Positions 46,579 to 55,542 of a stretch of 64,000 bases of DNA are shown here, piece by piece. The stretch covers positions 186,001 to 250,000 of the forward strand of contig NZ_QUAB01000048.1 of the NCBI RefSeq assembly GCF_003387575.1, read 5' to 3'. The translations under genes were made by a program, and so were the position numbers. Numbering within the stretch: the stretch's first letter is position 1; every line of letters begins with the position of its first letter. This DNA is from Microbacterium bovistercoris (GTDB lineage Bacteria > Actinomycetota > Actinomycetes > Actinomycetales > Microbacteriaceae). Under the pieces are notes generated by a model. The model was given only the letters and a program-made list of their open reading frames with translations, was not told the DNA's origin and searched no databases.

Positions 46579-47486
46579 GCGATCTCCTTGCTCTTGTACT
46601 CGACCGCGTCGCCGGTGAGCGCCATGTAGGCCTCTTCGAGCGAGCCGGTGGCCGGGGTCAGTTCGTGCAGCGGGATGCGGTGCTCGGCGGCGAGGTCGCC
46701 GATGCGGGCCGCCGGAACGCCGACGACGTCGAACGTCTCGGGGCCGGTGCTGATGATCTCCGTCGCGGGGCCGGCGACCACGGCCGCGAGGTCGGCGGCA
46801 CGCGGGGTGCGCACGCGCACCGTGGTGCTGGTCCAGGCGCGGACGAGGTCGTCGAGCGGAGCATCCGCCAGCACCTTGCCGCGGCCGAGCACGATCACGT
46901 GGTCGGCGGTCTGCGACATCTCGCTCATGAGGTGGCTGGAGAGCAGCACGGTGCGTCCCTCGGATGCCGCGTGGCGGACGAACTGGCGCACCCAGCGCAC
47001 GCCCTCGGGGTCGAGGCCGTTGACCGGCTCGTCGAGGATGAGGGTGTGCGGGTCGCCGAGCAGAGCGGCGGCGATGCCGAGGCGCTGGCCCATGCCGAGC
47101 GAGAACTTGCCGGCGCGCTTGTTCGCGACCGAGCCGATGCCGGCGAGGTCGATGACCTCGTCGACACGGGACGACGGGATGCCGTGGGTGGCCGCCATCG
47201 CGCGCAGGTGGTTGCGGGCGGTGCGGCCGGTGTGCACGGCCTTGGCATCGAGCAGCACGCCCACTTCGGTGAGCGGTGCGGGCAGCCGGCGGTACTCCTG
47301 CCCGCTGACGGTGACGCGACCGGACGTCGGCTTGTCGAGTCCGACGATCATGCGCATCGTGGTCGACTTGCCTGCGCCGTTCGGCCCGAGGAACCCGGTG
47401 ACCATCCCGGGCCGCACGGTGAACGACACGTCGTCGACGGCCTTCTTGTCTCCGAACCTCTTGCCGAGGCCTTCTGCTGTGATCAT
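46575..47486 (-). CDS. ABC transporter ATP-binding protein (ABC-2 exporter)
   Basis: 303 residues. Walker A is GPNGAGKST (residues 34-42), the signature is FSLGMGQRLGIAAALLGDP, Walker B is LILDEPVNGLDPEG, and the H-loop is in LLSSHLMSEM. A DrrA-like C-terminal extension follows. It is the first gene of the four-gene ABC/two-component operon. TAGCGT (47494-47499 on the minus strand) lies seven bases before its ATG, so the transcript is probably leaderless. Confidence 0.95.
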   Translation of the reverse strand: MITAEGLGKRFGDKKAVDDVSFTVRPGMVTGFLGPNGAGKSTTMRMIVGLDKPTSGRVTVSGQEYRRLPAPLTEVGVLLDAKAVHTGRTARNHLRAMAATHGIPSSRVDEVIDLAGIGSVANKRAGKFSLGMGQRLGIAAALLGDPHTLILDEPVNGLDPEGVRWVRQFVRHAASEGRTVLLSSHLMSEMSQTADHVIVLGRGKVLADAPLDDLVRAWTSTTVRVRTPRAADLAAVVAGPATEIISTGPETFDVVGVPAARIGDLAAEHRIPLHELTPATGSLEEAYMALTGDAVEYKSKEIA

Positions 47487-47551
47487 GCCTTCGACGCTAT
47501 TTCCCGGGCCGGGTGCGGCGCGTCGGCCTGGCGGATGATCCTGCGGTGTGG

Positions 47552-47565
47552 AGGGTGGTACCGCG
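47552..47565 (+). promoter_or_regulatory. AGGGTGGTACCGCG word (T-box-like or activator site)
   Basis: The 14 bases at 47552-47565 match the T-box antiterminator core exactly. They lie 53-66 bases upstream of the minus-strand -10 box of the ABC/two-component operon, which is also a good place for a response-regulator site. A functional T-box leader is unlikely because no stem I and no synthetase or amino-acid gene follows. Confidence 0.35.
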
Positions 47566-47586
47566 GTGCCATGCCTCGGTCGTTGA

Positions 47587-47626
47587 GCGCCCTTCGTCTC
47601 GTCGCTGCGCTCCTCGCTCAGGATCC
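47587..47626. repeat. 40-base dispersed repeat, copy B
   Basis: An exact reverse complement of 21008-21047. It starts GCGCCCTTCGTCTCGTCGCT and is followed by a further partial copy (GCGCAGCGAGACGAAACG, 47625-47642). It lies between the ABC operon promoter and the tRNA gene. Confidence 0.85.
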
Positions 47627-47685
47627 GCGCAGCGAGACGAAACGTCGTCCCGTTCAGGTTTGTTATGCTGGCCAGGCACCATCTC

Positions 47686-47756
47686 GGGGCTGTAGTTCAA
47701 TGGCAGAACTTCTGCTTCCCAAGCAGACAGCGCGGGTTCGATTCCCGTCAGCCCCT
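47686..47756 (+). tRNA. tRNA-Gly, anticodon CCC
   Basis: A 71-base cloverleaf: acceptor GGGGCTG/CAGCCCC (47686-47692 with 47749-47755), D stem GTTC/GAAC, anticodon stem TCTGC/GCAGA around loop TTCCCAA (anticodon CCC), T arm GCGGG-TTCGATT-CCCGT, and discriminator T. CCA is not encoded. TTATGCT at 47663-47669 is a plausible -10 box. It reads GGG codons. Confidence 0.95.
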
Positions 47757-47772
47757 CCGCGAATCTCGACCG

Positions 47773-48246
47773 ATGAATCTGACCTTCCGCCAGGACGCCA
47801 GGGACGACGCCGTACACAGCGCGGCGTCGATCTGGGCCCGGGCGACCGCCATGCGCGACGGGCTGCAGCGCCCGGCACCCGCGGAGGACAAGATCCCCGG
47901 CATCAGGTCCGCACTCGCCGTCGCTGGCGCGAGCCTTCATGTAGCGGAGCGCTGGCCGGACGACGTCGGCTTCGCCGTGCTCGTGCCGAACGGGCGAGCA
48001 CTCGAGCTGCGCTACCTCGGCGCCGACCCGGAGGCCTGGGGAACGGGCGTCGGCGGCGGCATCCTCGAGTACGTCGAGGGCCGCGCGCGCAGCGCCGGCT
48101 TCGACGAGCTCACGCTCTGGGTCCTCGAGGACAACGAGCGAGCGATCGGCGTCTACGAACGGTCCGGCTGGCGGCGCACGCCGGACATGAAGTCGCAGCT
48201 CGAAAGCCGCCGCACCGAGTGCCGGCTGCACAAGGCGCTGAACTGA
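47773..48246 (+). CDS. GNAT-family N-acetyltransferase
   Basis: 157 residues from ATG 47773, 16 bases after the tRNA. The acetyl-CoA site reads LRYLGADPEAWGTGVGGGILEYVEGRARSAGFDELTLWVLEDNERAIGVYERSGWRR, the full motif A/B of the GNAT fold. The acceptor is unknown. No ribosome site is obvious, and co-transcription with the tRNA is possible. Confidence 0.92.
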   Translation: MNLTFRQDARDDAVHSAASIWARATAMRDGLQRPAPAEDKIPGIRSALAVAGASLHVAERWPDDVGFAVLVPNGRALELRYLGADPEAWGTGVGGGILEYVEGRARSAGFDELTLWVLEDNERAIGVYERSGWRRTPDMKSQLESRRTECRLHKALN

Positions 48247-48256
48247 CCTCGGCCGA

Positions 48257-49618
48257 TCACGTCAGGCTCCGCACCTCGATACTCCCCGGCTCAGCACCGG
48301 GAGACGCGGAGAGCACGATCTGACCGGTCCACGGCACCAGGCAGGTCAGGGTCCGGGCGCCATCTGCGGCGAACACCTCGATCGAACCGCGGTCCACGAT
48401 GAGGGTCAGCGCCTCCATCCCCTCAGCGGGCAAGGGCATCCGCTGCACACCGGGGAACGGATCCGGAACGGCGGTCGCGGACGTACGGTCGAACACGACC
48501 TCGTCGGGCGACCAGCGCAGGACTACCCGCGGCCCGTCTTCGGAGGCCAGCACGACCTCACCGGTGACGCCCGTCAGGTCGATCCGCGCCGCACCGGGCA
48601 GCGCGAAGGAACCGTCCGTCTCGGGAGCCACCGCCGCCCCCGCGGTGACCACCGGCTCCGCGATCAGCTGCGGACGCCCGTCGACCGTGGCCAGGCCGAG
48701 CCGGCGTGCGATCGTCATCGCGCCCCGCCAGCCCTCATCGGGCCAATCGCGGGCGTACTCCCAGTTGCTCATCCACGCGATGAGCGTGCGCCTGTCATCG
48801 GGCAGACCGTTGAAGCTCACGCCGGCATAGCAGTCGGGTCCGTGGTCGAGCCAGTCGGCGTCCTCCGCCGATCCCGGTGGCTGGTCGGCCGTGAAGGTCA
48901 CCCCGTCGAACGCTCCCACCACGTACTGCGTTCCCGACCCTCCCGCGATGCCGCCGGGATTCAGGCTGATCACGAGCACCCAGCGCACGTCCTCGAGATC
49001 CCCGTCGACCGCCAGCGGGAACAGATCCGGGCACTCCCAGATGCCGTCGACGGCCCCGGCAGGCCCGTACGCAGACAGGAAGGACCACTGCTTCAGGTCG
49101 TCGGAGCGGTACAGCACGACCTGCCGGTCCACGGCCTCGACCGCCACCATCACCCAGTACTCCCCCGCCGGACCTGCGTAGCGGAACACCTTCGGGTCTC
49201 GGAAGTCCGTCGACTCCCGATCGAGCACCGGATTCCCCGCATACTTCGTCCACGTCTCGCCGTCGTCGACGCTGTACGCGAGCGCCTGCGACTGGATGCC
49301 GGTCGACTCCGACACCGACGTGTAGATCGCCACCAGGGCGGTCTCACCCGGCCCGGCGAATCCCGCGGTGTTCCCGGTGTCGACGACGGCGGAACCGGAG
49401 AAGATCTGCTCGTGCTCGTCGAACGGGATCGCCACCGGGTGCTCGGTCCACGTCACCAGGTCGGTGCTGGATGCGTGCCCCCAGCTCATGTTGGCGTGAA
49501 CCGTTCCCTGCGGGTTGTACTGGAAGAACAGGTGGTACCGACCGTCGTGGAAAACCAGTCCGTTCGGGTCGTTCATCCAGTTGCGGGCAGGCGTGAAGTG
49601 CACGAGCGGCCGGGTCAT
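48257..49618 (-). CDS. GH32 beta-fructofuranosidase (sucrase/fructanase)
   Basis: 453 residues from ATG 49618, preceded by AGAGGAA. The five-blade propeller has NWMNDPNG with the nucleophile Asp17, FRDPKVF with Asp141, and IWECPDLF with the acid/base Glu195, so all three catalytic residues are present. A C-terminal beta-sandwich (about 315-453) follows. No signal peptide is visible, so it is intracellular and acts on imported sucrose or fructo-oligosaccharides. It is the last gene of the fructan operon, downstream of a second GH32-like enzyme. Confidence 0.95.
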   Translation of the reverse strand: MTRPLVHFTPARNWMNDPNGLVFHDGRYHLFFQYNPQGTVHANMSWGHASSTDLVTWTEHPVAIPFDEHEQIFSGSAVVDTGNTAGFAGPGETALVAIYTSVSESTGIQSQALAYSVDDGETWTKYAGNPVLDRESTDFRDPKVFRYAGPAGEYWVMVAVEAVDRQVVLYRSDDLKQWSFLSAYGPAGAVDGIWECPDLFPLAVDGDLEDVRWVLVISLNPGGIAGGSGTQYVVGAFDGVTFTADQPPGSAEDADWLDHGPDCYAGVSFNGLPDDRRTLIAWMSNWEYARDWPDEGWRGAMTIARRLGLATVDGRPQLIAEPVVTAGAAVAPETDGSFALPGAARIDLTGVTGEVVLASEDGPRVVLRWSPDEVVFDRTSATAVPDPFPGVQRMPLPAEGMEALTLIVDRGSIEVFAADGARTLTCLVPWTGQIVLSASPGAEPGSIEVRSLT

Positions 49619-49650
49619 GACGTGTTCCTCTGCAGAGAGTCCGGCGCGGG

Positions 49651-51078
49651 TCATGCCCGCGTCCTGATGTGGAGTGAGATGAGTTCGGCGGCGCCGCCGT
49701 TCGCGAAGAAGCCGATCCGCTCCCCCGCCCGGCGGTACAGTCGCGTGCTCAAGGCGACCTGCCGGTCGAGCACCGCGACGACGATCTCGCCGTCGACGAC
49801 GATCTCGATGCGGTGCCTCCCGGGTTCCAGCCGGCACGGCCGCTCGAACTCGAACGGCACGTCGCCGGAGATCTGCCACTGCTCACCACCGGTGACCGCG
49901 CGGGGCCAGCGGTCGAAGACCACGCGGCTCCGGCGCGGCTCGAGACGGATCGCGCCGGCTTCGCCGCCGTCGGCTGTGGAGCGGATCAGCAGCCCGGCCT
50001 CCTCGAGGCCGGCGCCGAGTTCGAGCTCGGCCGTCAGCAGGAACGCATCCGGCAGGTCCTCGGTGCCGATGACGTCCGCGTAGCGCTCCGCGGCGTCGAG
50101 TTCGGCCGGGAGCGCCGGCATTCCGGCATCCGTCGTCGCCTCGAACGAGGCGAGCATCTCGTCGGGGAATCGGAACGTCAGCGCGCCGTCCGGGTGCTGG
50201 TCGGCTTCGAGCGTTGACATCGTGCCCGCCCACTGCCAAGGACCGTCGTCGGTGCCGCCTTCGCGGGTGGCGATCCAGCCGACGAAGTACCTCCGGCTGT
50301 CGCGCTCGACGGTCTTCGCGGCATAGAACGCCCTGGTGTCGATCTGGTCGTCGCCCGGGGGCAGCAGCCATGGTCCCTGCGGCGAGCGCGCAATCCGATA
50401 GCGGGTGCAGAACGCGTCGGTGAACTCGGAGTACACCAGGTACCACCAGTCGCCCCACTGGAACACGTCGGGGCACTCGTGCGCGATGTATCGCCGCGGG
50501 TCCCAGAGCGGCTCGACCGGCGTCCAAGAGTCCAGATCCGACGAGGTCAGCTGGGCCACGGTTCCGCGCCGGCGATCCGGCCCGTCCTCGTGCCGCGCGG
50601 CGACGAGCATTCGCCAGAGATCCCCATCGCGGAACACGAACGGATCGCGCCAGTCGCCGGACTCGTATCCCGCAGGAGCGCCGAAGGTGAGTTCCGGATG
50701 CTTGGTCCAGTCGCGCAGGCCGTCACGGCTCGTCGCATGCGCGACCAGCTGCAGCGGACGCCCGTCCGCTCCGAGCCGCCGCGGGTTCTGCGCCGTGGAG
50801 AACAGGTGCGCGGTGCCCTCGTCGTCGATCACGACAGAGCCGGTGTAGACGTTGAAGTCCTCGGCGTCCGGACCTCCGCTGGGCACGGCCTCGCCGTGGT
50901 CGACGAAAGTGACGAAGTCGGAGGTCGTGACCAGATGCCACGGCATGCCGTTCGCGGGCCTGCCGTCATCGGCGGCGATCCGGTCGGCGAACAGGTACCA
51001 GAGGTGGAACACGCCGTCCTGCTGGAACGGGATCACGTCGCCGACCCAGCCGTGCCGAGGCTGGAAGAACGCGCTCAT
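49651..51078 (-). CDS. GH32-like glycoside hydrolase, divergent
   Basis: 475 residues from ATG 51078. The propeller starts PRHGWVGDVIPFQQDGVFHLWYLF (likely nucleophile Asp14, in WVGD instead of NDPN), followed by GDWRDPFVFRDGD (Asp145) and AHECPDVFQWGDWW (Glu201). A C-terminal beta-sandwich follows. It lacks a signal peptide, so it is cytosolic. The altered first motif suggests a different fructoside or fructan linkage from its neighbour. Its start overlaps the MalG-type permease stop by four bases. Confidence 0.88.
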   Translation of the reverse strand: MSAFFQPRHGWVGDVIPFQQDGVFHLWYLFADRIAADDGRPANGMPWHLVTTSDFVTFVDHGEAVPSGGPDAEDFNVYTGSVVIDDEGTAHLFSTAQNPRRLGADGRPLQLVAHATSRDGLRDWTKHPELTFGAPAGYESGDWRDPFVFRDGDLWRMLVAARHEDGPDRRRGTVAQLTSSDLDSWTPVEPLWDPRRYIAHECPDVFQWGDWWYLVYSEFTDAFCTRYRIARSPQGPWLLPPGDDQIDTRAFYAAKTVERDSRRYFVGWIATREGGTDDGPWQWAGTMSTLEADQHPDGALTFRFPDEMLASFEATTDAGMPALPAELDAAERYADVIGTEDLPDAFLLTAELELGAGLEEAGLLIRSTADGGEAGAIRLEPRRSRVVFDRWPRAVTGGEQWQISGDVPFEFERPCRLEPGRHRIEIVVDGEIVVAVLDRQVALSTRLYRRAGERIGFFANGGAAELISLHIRTRA

Positions 51079-51965
51079 CGGGACGACCCCGCCGTCACGC
51101 CGGCGATGAAGTAGCGCTGGGCCACGATGAACAGCAGCACGCTGGGGATCATCGAGATCACCACACCGGCGAGCACGACCGAGATGGATCCGGTGCCGAG
51201 GTTGCCCTGCAGTCCGACCAGTCCCAGCGGCAGCGTGAAGTTGCTCTGCGACTGCAGGAAGATCAGCGGCCGGTAGAACTCCGCCCAGAACCCGGAGAAG
51301 TTCAGGATCGCGAGGGTCGAGATCGCCGGAGCGGCCATCCGCGCGTAGACGTGGAAGAACACGCCCCACTGGCTGGCTCCGTCGATGCGCGCGGCCTCAC
51401 CGAGCTCACGGGGCATCTGCATGAAGTACTGCCGCATCAGGAAAGTGCCGAACGCGCTGCCCAGCGCCGGGATGATCAGTGACGCCAGGCTGTCGACCAT
51501 CCCGAACGACTTGATGATCATGAAGATCGGGATGATGATCGTCTGCAGCGGCACCATCATCGTTGCGAGGAAGGCGCCGAAGATCCAGTTCTTGCCCGGG
51601 AACGAGATCATCGCGAACGAGTAGCCCGCGAGCGTGCAGGTGATCGTCTGCCCGACCACGATCAGCAGCGTGACGATCACGCTGTTGACGAAGAACTGGC
51701 CGATCGGGATCTGCTCGAACACCGCGGAGTAGTTGCTGAAATCCGGGTTCCACGGAATCCACTGCGGCGGATTGTTGAACGCCTCCGCGGGGCTGCGCAG
51801 CGACGTGGTCAGCGCCCACAACAGAGGCCCCAGGGCGAACACCGCGGCCAGGATCAGGACGACCAGGCCGACGAACTTGCCCACCTGGAACACCTTGCGG
51901 CGCTTGCCGGCAACGGGGTGCGGGGCCAGCGCCTCGCCGGTGACGATGACGGATGTCGCGCTCAT
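51075..51965 (-). CDS. Carbohydrate ABC transporter permease (MalG-type)
   Basis: 296 residues with six membrane helices. The ABC-binding EAA loop reads QMPRELGEAARIDGASQWGVFFHVYARMAAPA. The first helix is preceded by a basic N-terminus. It overlaps both neighbours by four bases (ATGA), so the MalF-type permease, MalG-type permease and GH32 genes are translationally coupled. There is no ATPase gene in the cluster, so it must use a shared MsiK-like ATPase, as is usual for actinobacterial sugar importers. Confidence 0.95.
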   Translation of the reverse strand: MSATSVIVTGEALAPHPVAGKRRKVFQVGKFVGLVVLILAAVFALGPLLWALTTSLRSPAEAFNNPPQWIPWNPDFSNYSAVFEQIPIGQFFVNSVIVTLLIVVGQTITCTLAGYSFAMISFPGKNWIFGAFLATMMVPLQTIIIPIFMIIKSFGMVDSLASLIIPALGSAFGTFLMRQYFMQMPRELGEAARIDGASQWGVFFHVYARMAAPAISTLAILNFSGFWAEFYRPLIFLQSQSNFTLPLGLVGLQGNLGTGSISVVLAGVVISMIPSVLLFIVAQRYFIAGVTAGSSR

Positions 51966-52930
51966 TGGTAGAACACCAGCTTCCGGGATGCGAGGAACTG
52001 GATGCCGGTGACCGCGAGGATCAGCAGCAGGAGGACGATCGAGATCGCCGAGGAGTACCCGAACTGCAGGTTCTGGAACCCGGTCTGGTACATCGAGATC
52101 ACGGCCGTCGTGGTCGCCGTGCCCGGCCCGCCCTTGGTCATGATGTAGGGCTGGTCGAACAGCTGCATGGCGTTGATCATGGCGATCACGGCCGCGAACA
52201 GGATCGTCGGGCTGATCAGCGGGATCTTGATGCGGAACAGCGTACGCAGCGGTCCCGCGCCGTCGATCGACGAGGCCTCGAGCACGTCGGTGGGCACCGA
52301 CATCAGGGCCGCGACGAAGAGCACGAAGGTGAATCCGACCTGCTGCCAGACGACGATCAGCACGATGGTCACCTGCGCTCCGAGCGGGCTGGTGAGCCAG
52401 GGCACTCCGGAGACGCCGAGCAGGCTGAGGTAGTAGTTGATCGCGCCGAACTTGTAGTCGAACAGGTAGCCCATGAAGATGGCCACCGCCGCGGTCGATG
52501 CCAGCAGCGGCAGGTAGAACGCGGTGCGGAAGAACGTGCGGCCGAAGTTCGAGGTGCGTTGATTGACGAGCACGGCTAGGAAGAGGCCGAGCGACAGCTG
52601 CAGCGCCACGATCGCGAGCGCCATGACGATGGTCACGCCGAACGACTGCAGCACGGGCTGGTCGTTCAGGAATCGCTCGTAGTTGGCGAGGCCGGCCCAC
52701 CTGGGAGGAGAGATGACATCCCAGTCGAAGAACGACAGCACGAGCGACGCGACGATGGGCAGGAACGTGAACACGGTCACGAACAGCATCGCGAGGCCGA
52801 TCATCGCATAGCCGAACAGCGCCTCCCGCCGGGCCGTCCGCCGCGCACCGGGGCGGCGGACGGGCCGGCGAGGGGCCGCCTCGCGCGATGGCGCACGTTG
52901 CGTGCGCACAGGGGAAGCTGTGGCGGACAT
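51962..52930 (-). CDS. Carbohydrate ABC transporter permease (MalF-type)
   Basis: 322 residues. A basic N-terminus rich in Arg/Pro is followed by six helices, and the EAA-like loop is LMSVPTDVLEASSIDGAGPLRTLFRIKIPLISPT. It is the partner of the MalG-type permease, forming the channel for an oligosaccharide importer. The start abuts the end of the solute-binding protein gene (52930), and the stop overlaps the next permease. Confidence 0.95.
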   Translation of the reverse strand: MSATASPVRTQRAPSREAAPRRPVRRPGARRTARREALFGYAMIGLAMLFVTVFTFLPIVASLVLSFFDWDVISPPRWAGLANYERFLNDQPVLQSFGVTIVMALAIVALQLSLGLFLAVLVNQRTSNFGRTFFRTAFYLPLLASTAAVAIFMGYLFDYKFGAINYYLSLLGVSGVPWLTSPLGAQVTIVLIVVWQQVGFTFVLFVAALMSVPTDVLEASSIDGAGPLRTLFRIKIPLISPTILFAAVIAMINAMQLFDQPYIMTKGGPGTATTTAVISMYQTGFQNLQFGYSSAISIVLLLLILAVTGIQFLASRKLVFYQ

Positions 52931-54342
52931 CAGCTGCCCTTCGCCACCTTCTCGAGGTCGCCCTGCATGGCATCGAGCGCCTTCTTCGCGTCGCCCGACG
53001 ACACTGCCTCGGTGGTGCGCTGATTCAGCGAGGTCGCGAGGGCGTTGTAATAGGACGGCGCCGAGATCGGCACCGAACCGTCGAGCTGGTCGTAGAACAC
53101 CTGCCAGTGCTCAGGTCCGGTCGTCTTGTACCGCTCCGCGGTCATCAGCGACTTCCGGCCCGGCGTGGTGACGTTTCCGGGGAACATGATGTCGAAGCTC
53201 TCCGGCTCGATCATCATCTTGATGACCTCCCACGCGGCGTCCTTCTTCTGCGAGGACTGGAAGATCGAGTACCCGCCGGTGCCGAACAGCGACTTGTTCG
53301 ACTTCCAGGTCGGGAACAGCTGCGCGTCGAAGCTGCCGTCCTTCATGCCGGCGTTGTGCAGCCCGCCCGCCCAGAATCCGCCGCCGATGGTCATGCCGAT
53401 CCGGCCGGACGAGAACAGGCCCTGCAGGGTGCCGCCGCCACCCACATCGGGCGAGGGCGACAGCTTGGCCTTCTGCAGGTCGATCACGTACTGCAGCGCC
53501 TCGACCGAGGCATCCGAGTTGGCTGTGGGAGCGCCCCACTTCCAGCCGCCCTTGCGACCCTGCACGCTCGCGTCGCCCGACTCGTAGGCCTTGCTCCACA
53601 GCCAGTCGCCGCCGTCGTACTTGCCCTCTTCGAGCAGGTTGCCGTCGTTGGCGTACAGGAAAGAGGTCCAGCTGCCCCAGAGACGCACCACCCAGTCGAA
53701 GGGCAGGATGTCTCCGCCGACGTTGCCGATGCCCTCGGCCATGGTGTGGAAATCGTCCATGGTTCAGCCCGCCGGTGGAGCCTGCAGGCCGGCCTTGCCG
53801 AGCACGTCGTTGTTGTAGAACATGCTGCCGGCGTTGAAGCTGTCGGGCATGTTGTACAAGTGGCCGTCGACCATCATGGCCTCGATGAGGGCGGGATGGA
53901 TGTCGTTGAAGTAGCTCGACTTCAACAACGCCATGTCCTTCGTGACGTAGTCGTCGAGGGGGACGATGAGCTCCTTACCCGCCATCAGCTGGAGTCCCTC
54001 GGTCGCGACGCTGACCAGGTCGGGAGCCTGGCCTGCGGCGATGAGGGTGAGCACCTTGGCGAGGAAGTCGTTCCAGTCCGTGCCGTTGATCGCGGTGATC
54101 TTCAGCGTGAGGTCTTTGTCGACCTTCTTCACCTTCGGCTGCAGGGCGTTCTGCAGGGTGGTGGCGGCCTTCTGGTCGCCGAAGTACAGCATCGTGAGCG
54201 TTCCGGAGCTGGAACCGCCACCGGCCGGTGAGCATCCGACCAGACTCGTGCCGAGCCCAGCCAGCGACAGGCCGGCGAGGCCGATGCCGCCGAGCTTGAT
54301 CAGGTCGCGTCGCCCCATCTGGGGGCCGAATTCGCGTGCCAT
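52930..54342 (-). pseudogene. Sugar ABC solute-binding lipoprotein, interrupted by in-frame TGA
   Basis: From ATG 54342 (AGGAGA upstream) the product starts with MAREFGPQMGRRDLIKLGG and a lipobox ending LVGC, so it is an exported lipoprotein. The family 1 solute-binding domain follows. Codon 193 is TGA (53764-53766), reading ...LQAPPAG-stop-T-MDDFHTMAEGIGNVGG... The frame continues intact for 278 more codons to 52930 without further damage. The expected residue is Trp (TGG). This is either a very recent nonsense mutation, a base error, or read-through. Without this protein the importer next door should not capture its sugar. Confidence 0.85.
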
Positions 54343-54396
54343 CAACTTCTCCTCTCTGAGAGCGATCGGTCCGAGCGCATGGTCCGGGTGAACTGT

Positions 54397-54466
54397 TGAA
54401 CCGATTTATCAGAAGCTAGCATCGCCCTGACGCGTCGCGCAAGATCTTTGATGAATTGATTTATCA
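54397..54466. promoter_or_regulatory. Two LacI-type operator-like repeats between SBP and lacI genes
   Basis: TGAACCGATTTATCA (54397-54411) and TGAATTGATTTATCA (54452-54466) differ at two bases and lie 55 bases apart, about five DNA turns, in the AT-rich divergent promoter. Each has TGA...TCA symmetry. Looping by a LacI-family dimer or tetramer would repress both directions. Confidence 0.65.
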
Positions 54467-54510
54467 CGACCCGATATCGGCTATGTTGGTCGCAGAAGGG
54501 GGATGCACCG

Positions 54511-55542
54511 ATGGCAACTGCTCGCAGACCGACACTCGCCGACGTGGCACGGCTGTCCGGCATGTCGAAGACCGCCGTCAGCCTCGTGCTGAACGACCGG
54601 CCGTCGCGGATGTCCGACGAGGCCGCCGACCGCATCCGCACCGCGGCCGCACAGCTCGGCTACAAGCCCGACCCCGCCGCCCAGAGCCTGCGGTCAGGCA
54701 AGACGCGGTCGATCGGCTTCATCTCCGACCAGGTCACCATCACCCGATTCGCCTCTGCCATGGTCCGAGGAACGCTGCGCGCCGCTAAGGAACTCGACCA
54801 TACCGTGCTCATCGCCGAGACCGGCGATGACGTCTCGCAGCTCGCCGAGTCCTTCCGCGAGATGATCGACCGTCGTGTCGACGGCATCATGGTCGGCCTC
54901 ATGGCCGCGCGCATGGTCGATGTGCCGCCTGCACCACCGGGCGTGCCGGTGGTGATCGTCAACGGGCGCACGCCGGACGAGCTGCCCAGCGTGCTGCCGG
55001 ACGAGTACGAAGCCGGGCGCGCCATGGCATCCGCCCTGCTCGATGCCGGCCACAGGCGCATCGGCATCATCGGCGACCTCCCCGCGGCGGCGAACCCGCG
55101 CCGATCGGTGACGATCAGTCGTCGCTTCGCCGGTATCGACGACGTACTCCGCGAGGCGGGCCTCACCGCGGTGCGCGTGGACGTCGACGACTGGGGCCCC
55201 GACATCGGATACCGCGAGGCGCTGCGCATGCTTCCTGAGCACCCCGATCTCACCGCCGTGCTCGCGTCCACGGACGGCACGGCGTTCGGTGTGATGCAGG
55301 CTCTCACCGAGCTGGGGCTGCGCGTGCCCGACGACATCTCGATCGTGTCCTTCGACGACGAGGACCTCGCCTCGATGGTGCATCCCGGACTCACCACCGC
55401 ACGACTCCCCTATGAGGAGATGGCACGCCACGGCGTGCAGATGCTGCTGGGCGAGCGCGAGCTGGCGCATGAACTGCTGCCGATGCCCGTCATCACTCGC
55501 GGGTCGGTGCGCACGGTCACCCCGGGGAGCACCGGCGCATGA
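54511..55542 (+). CDS. LacI-family transcriptional repressor of the fructan locus
   Basis: 343 residues from ATG 54511, with AGGGGG upstream. The N-terminal helix-turn-helix and hinge read RPTLADVARLSGMSKTAVSLVLNDRPSRMSDEAADRIRTAAAQLGYKPDPAAQSLRSGKTRSIGF. A type 1 periplasmic-binding-like sensor domain follows to the end (VLASTDGTAFGVMQALTELGLRVPDDISIVSFDD). It is divergent from the importer operon and overlaps the kinase gene by four bases. The inducer is probably a fructoside or fructose phosphate. Confidence 0.95.
   Translation: MATARRPTLADVARLSGMSKTAVSLVLNDRPSRMSDEAADRIRTAAAQLGYKPDPAAQSLRSGKTRSIGFISDQVTITRFASAMVRGTLRAAKELDHTVLIAETGDDVSQLAESFREMIDRRVDGIMVGLMAARMVDVPPAPPGVPVVIVNGRTPDELPSVLPDEYEAGRAMASALLDAGHRRIGIIGDLPAAANPRRSVTISRRFAGIDDVLREAGLTAVRVDVDDWGPDIGYREALRMLPEHPDLTAVLASTDGTAFGVMQALTELGLRVPDDISIVSFDDEDLASMVHPGLTTARLPYEEMARHGVQMLLGERELAHELLPMPVITRGSVRTVTPGSTGA

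Noticed and set aside
47487..47685. A functional T-box leader for the tRNA-Gly gene
   Set aside because: Only the 14-base core is present. There is no stem I or specifier loop, and no synthetase or amino-acid gene downstream on the plus strand.
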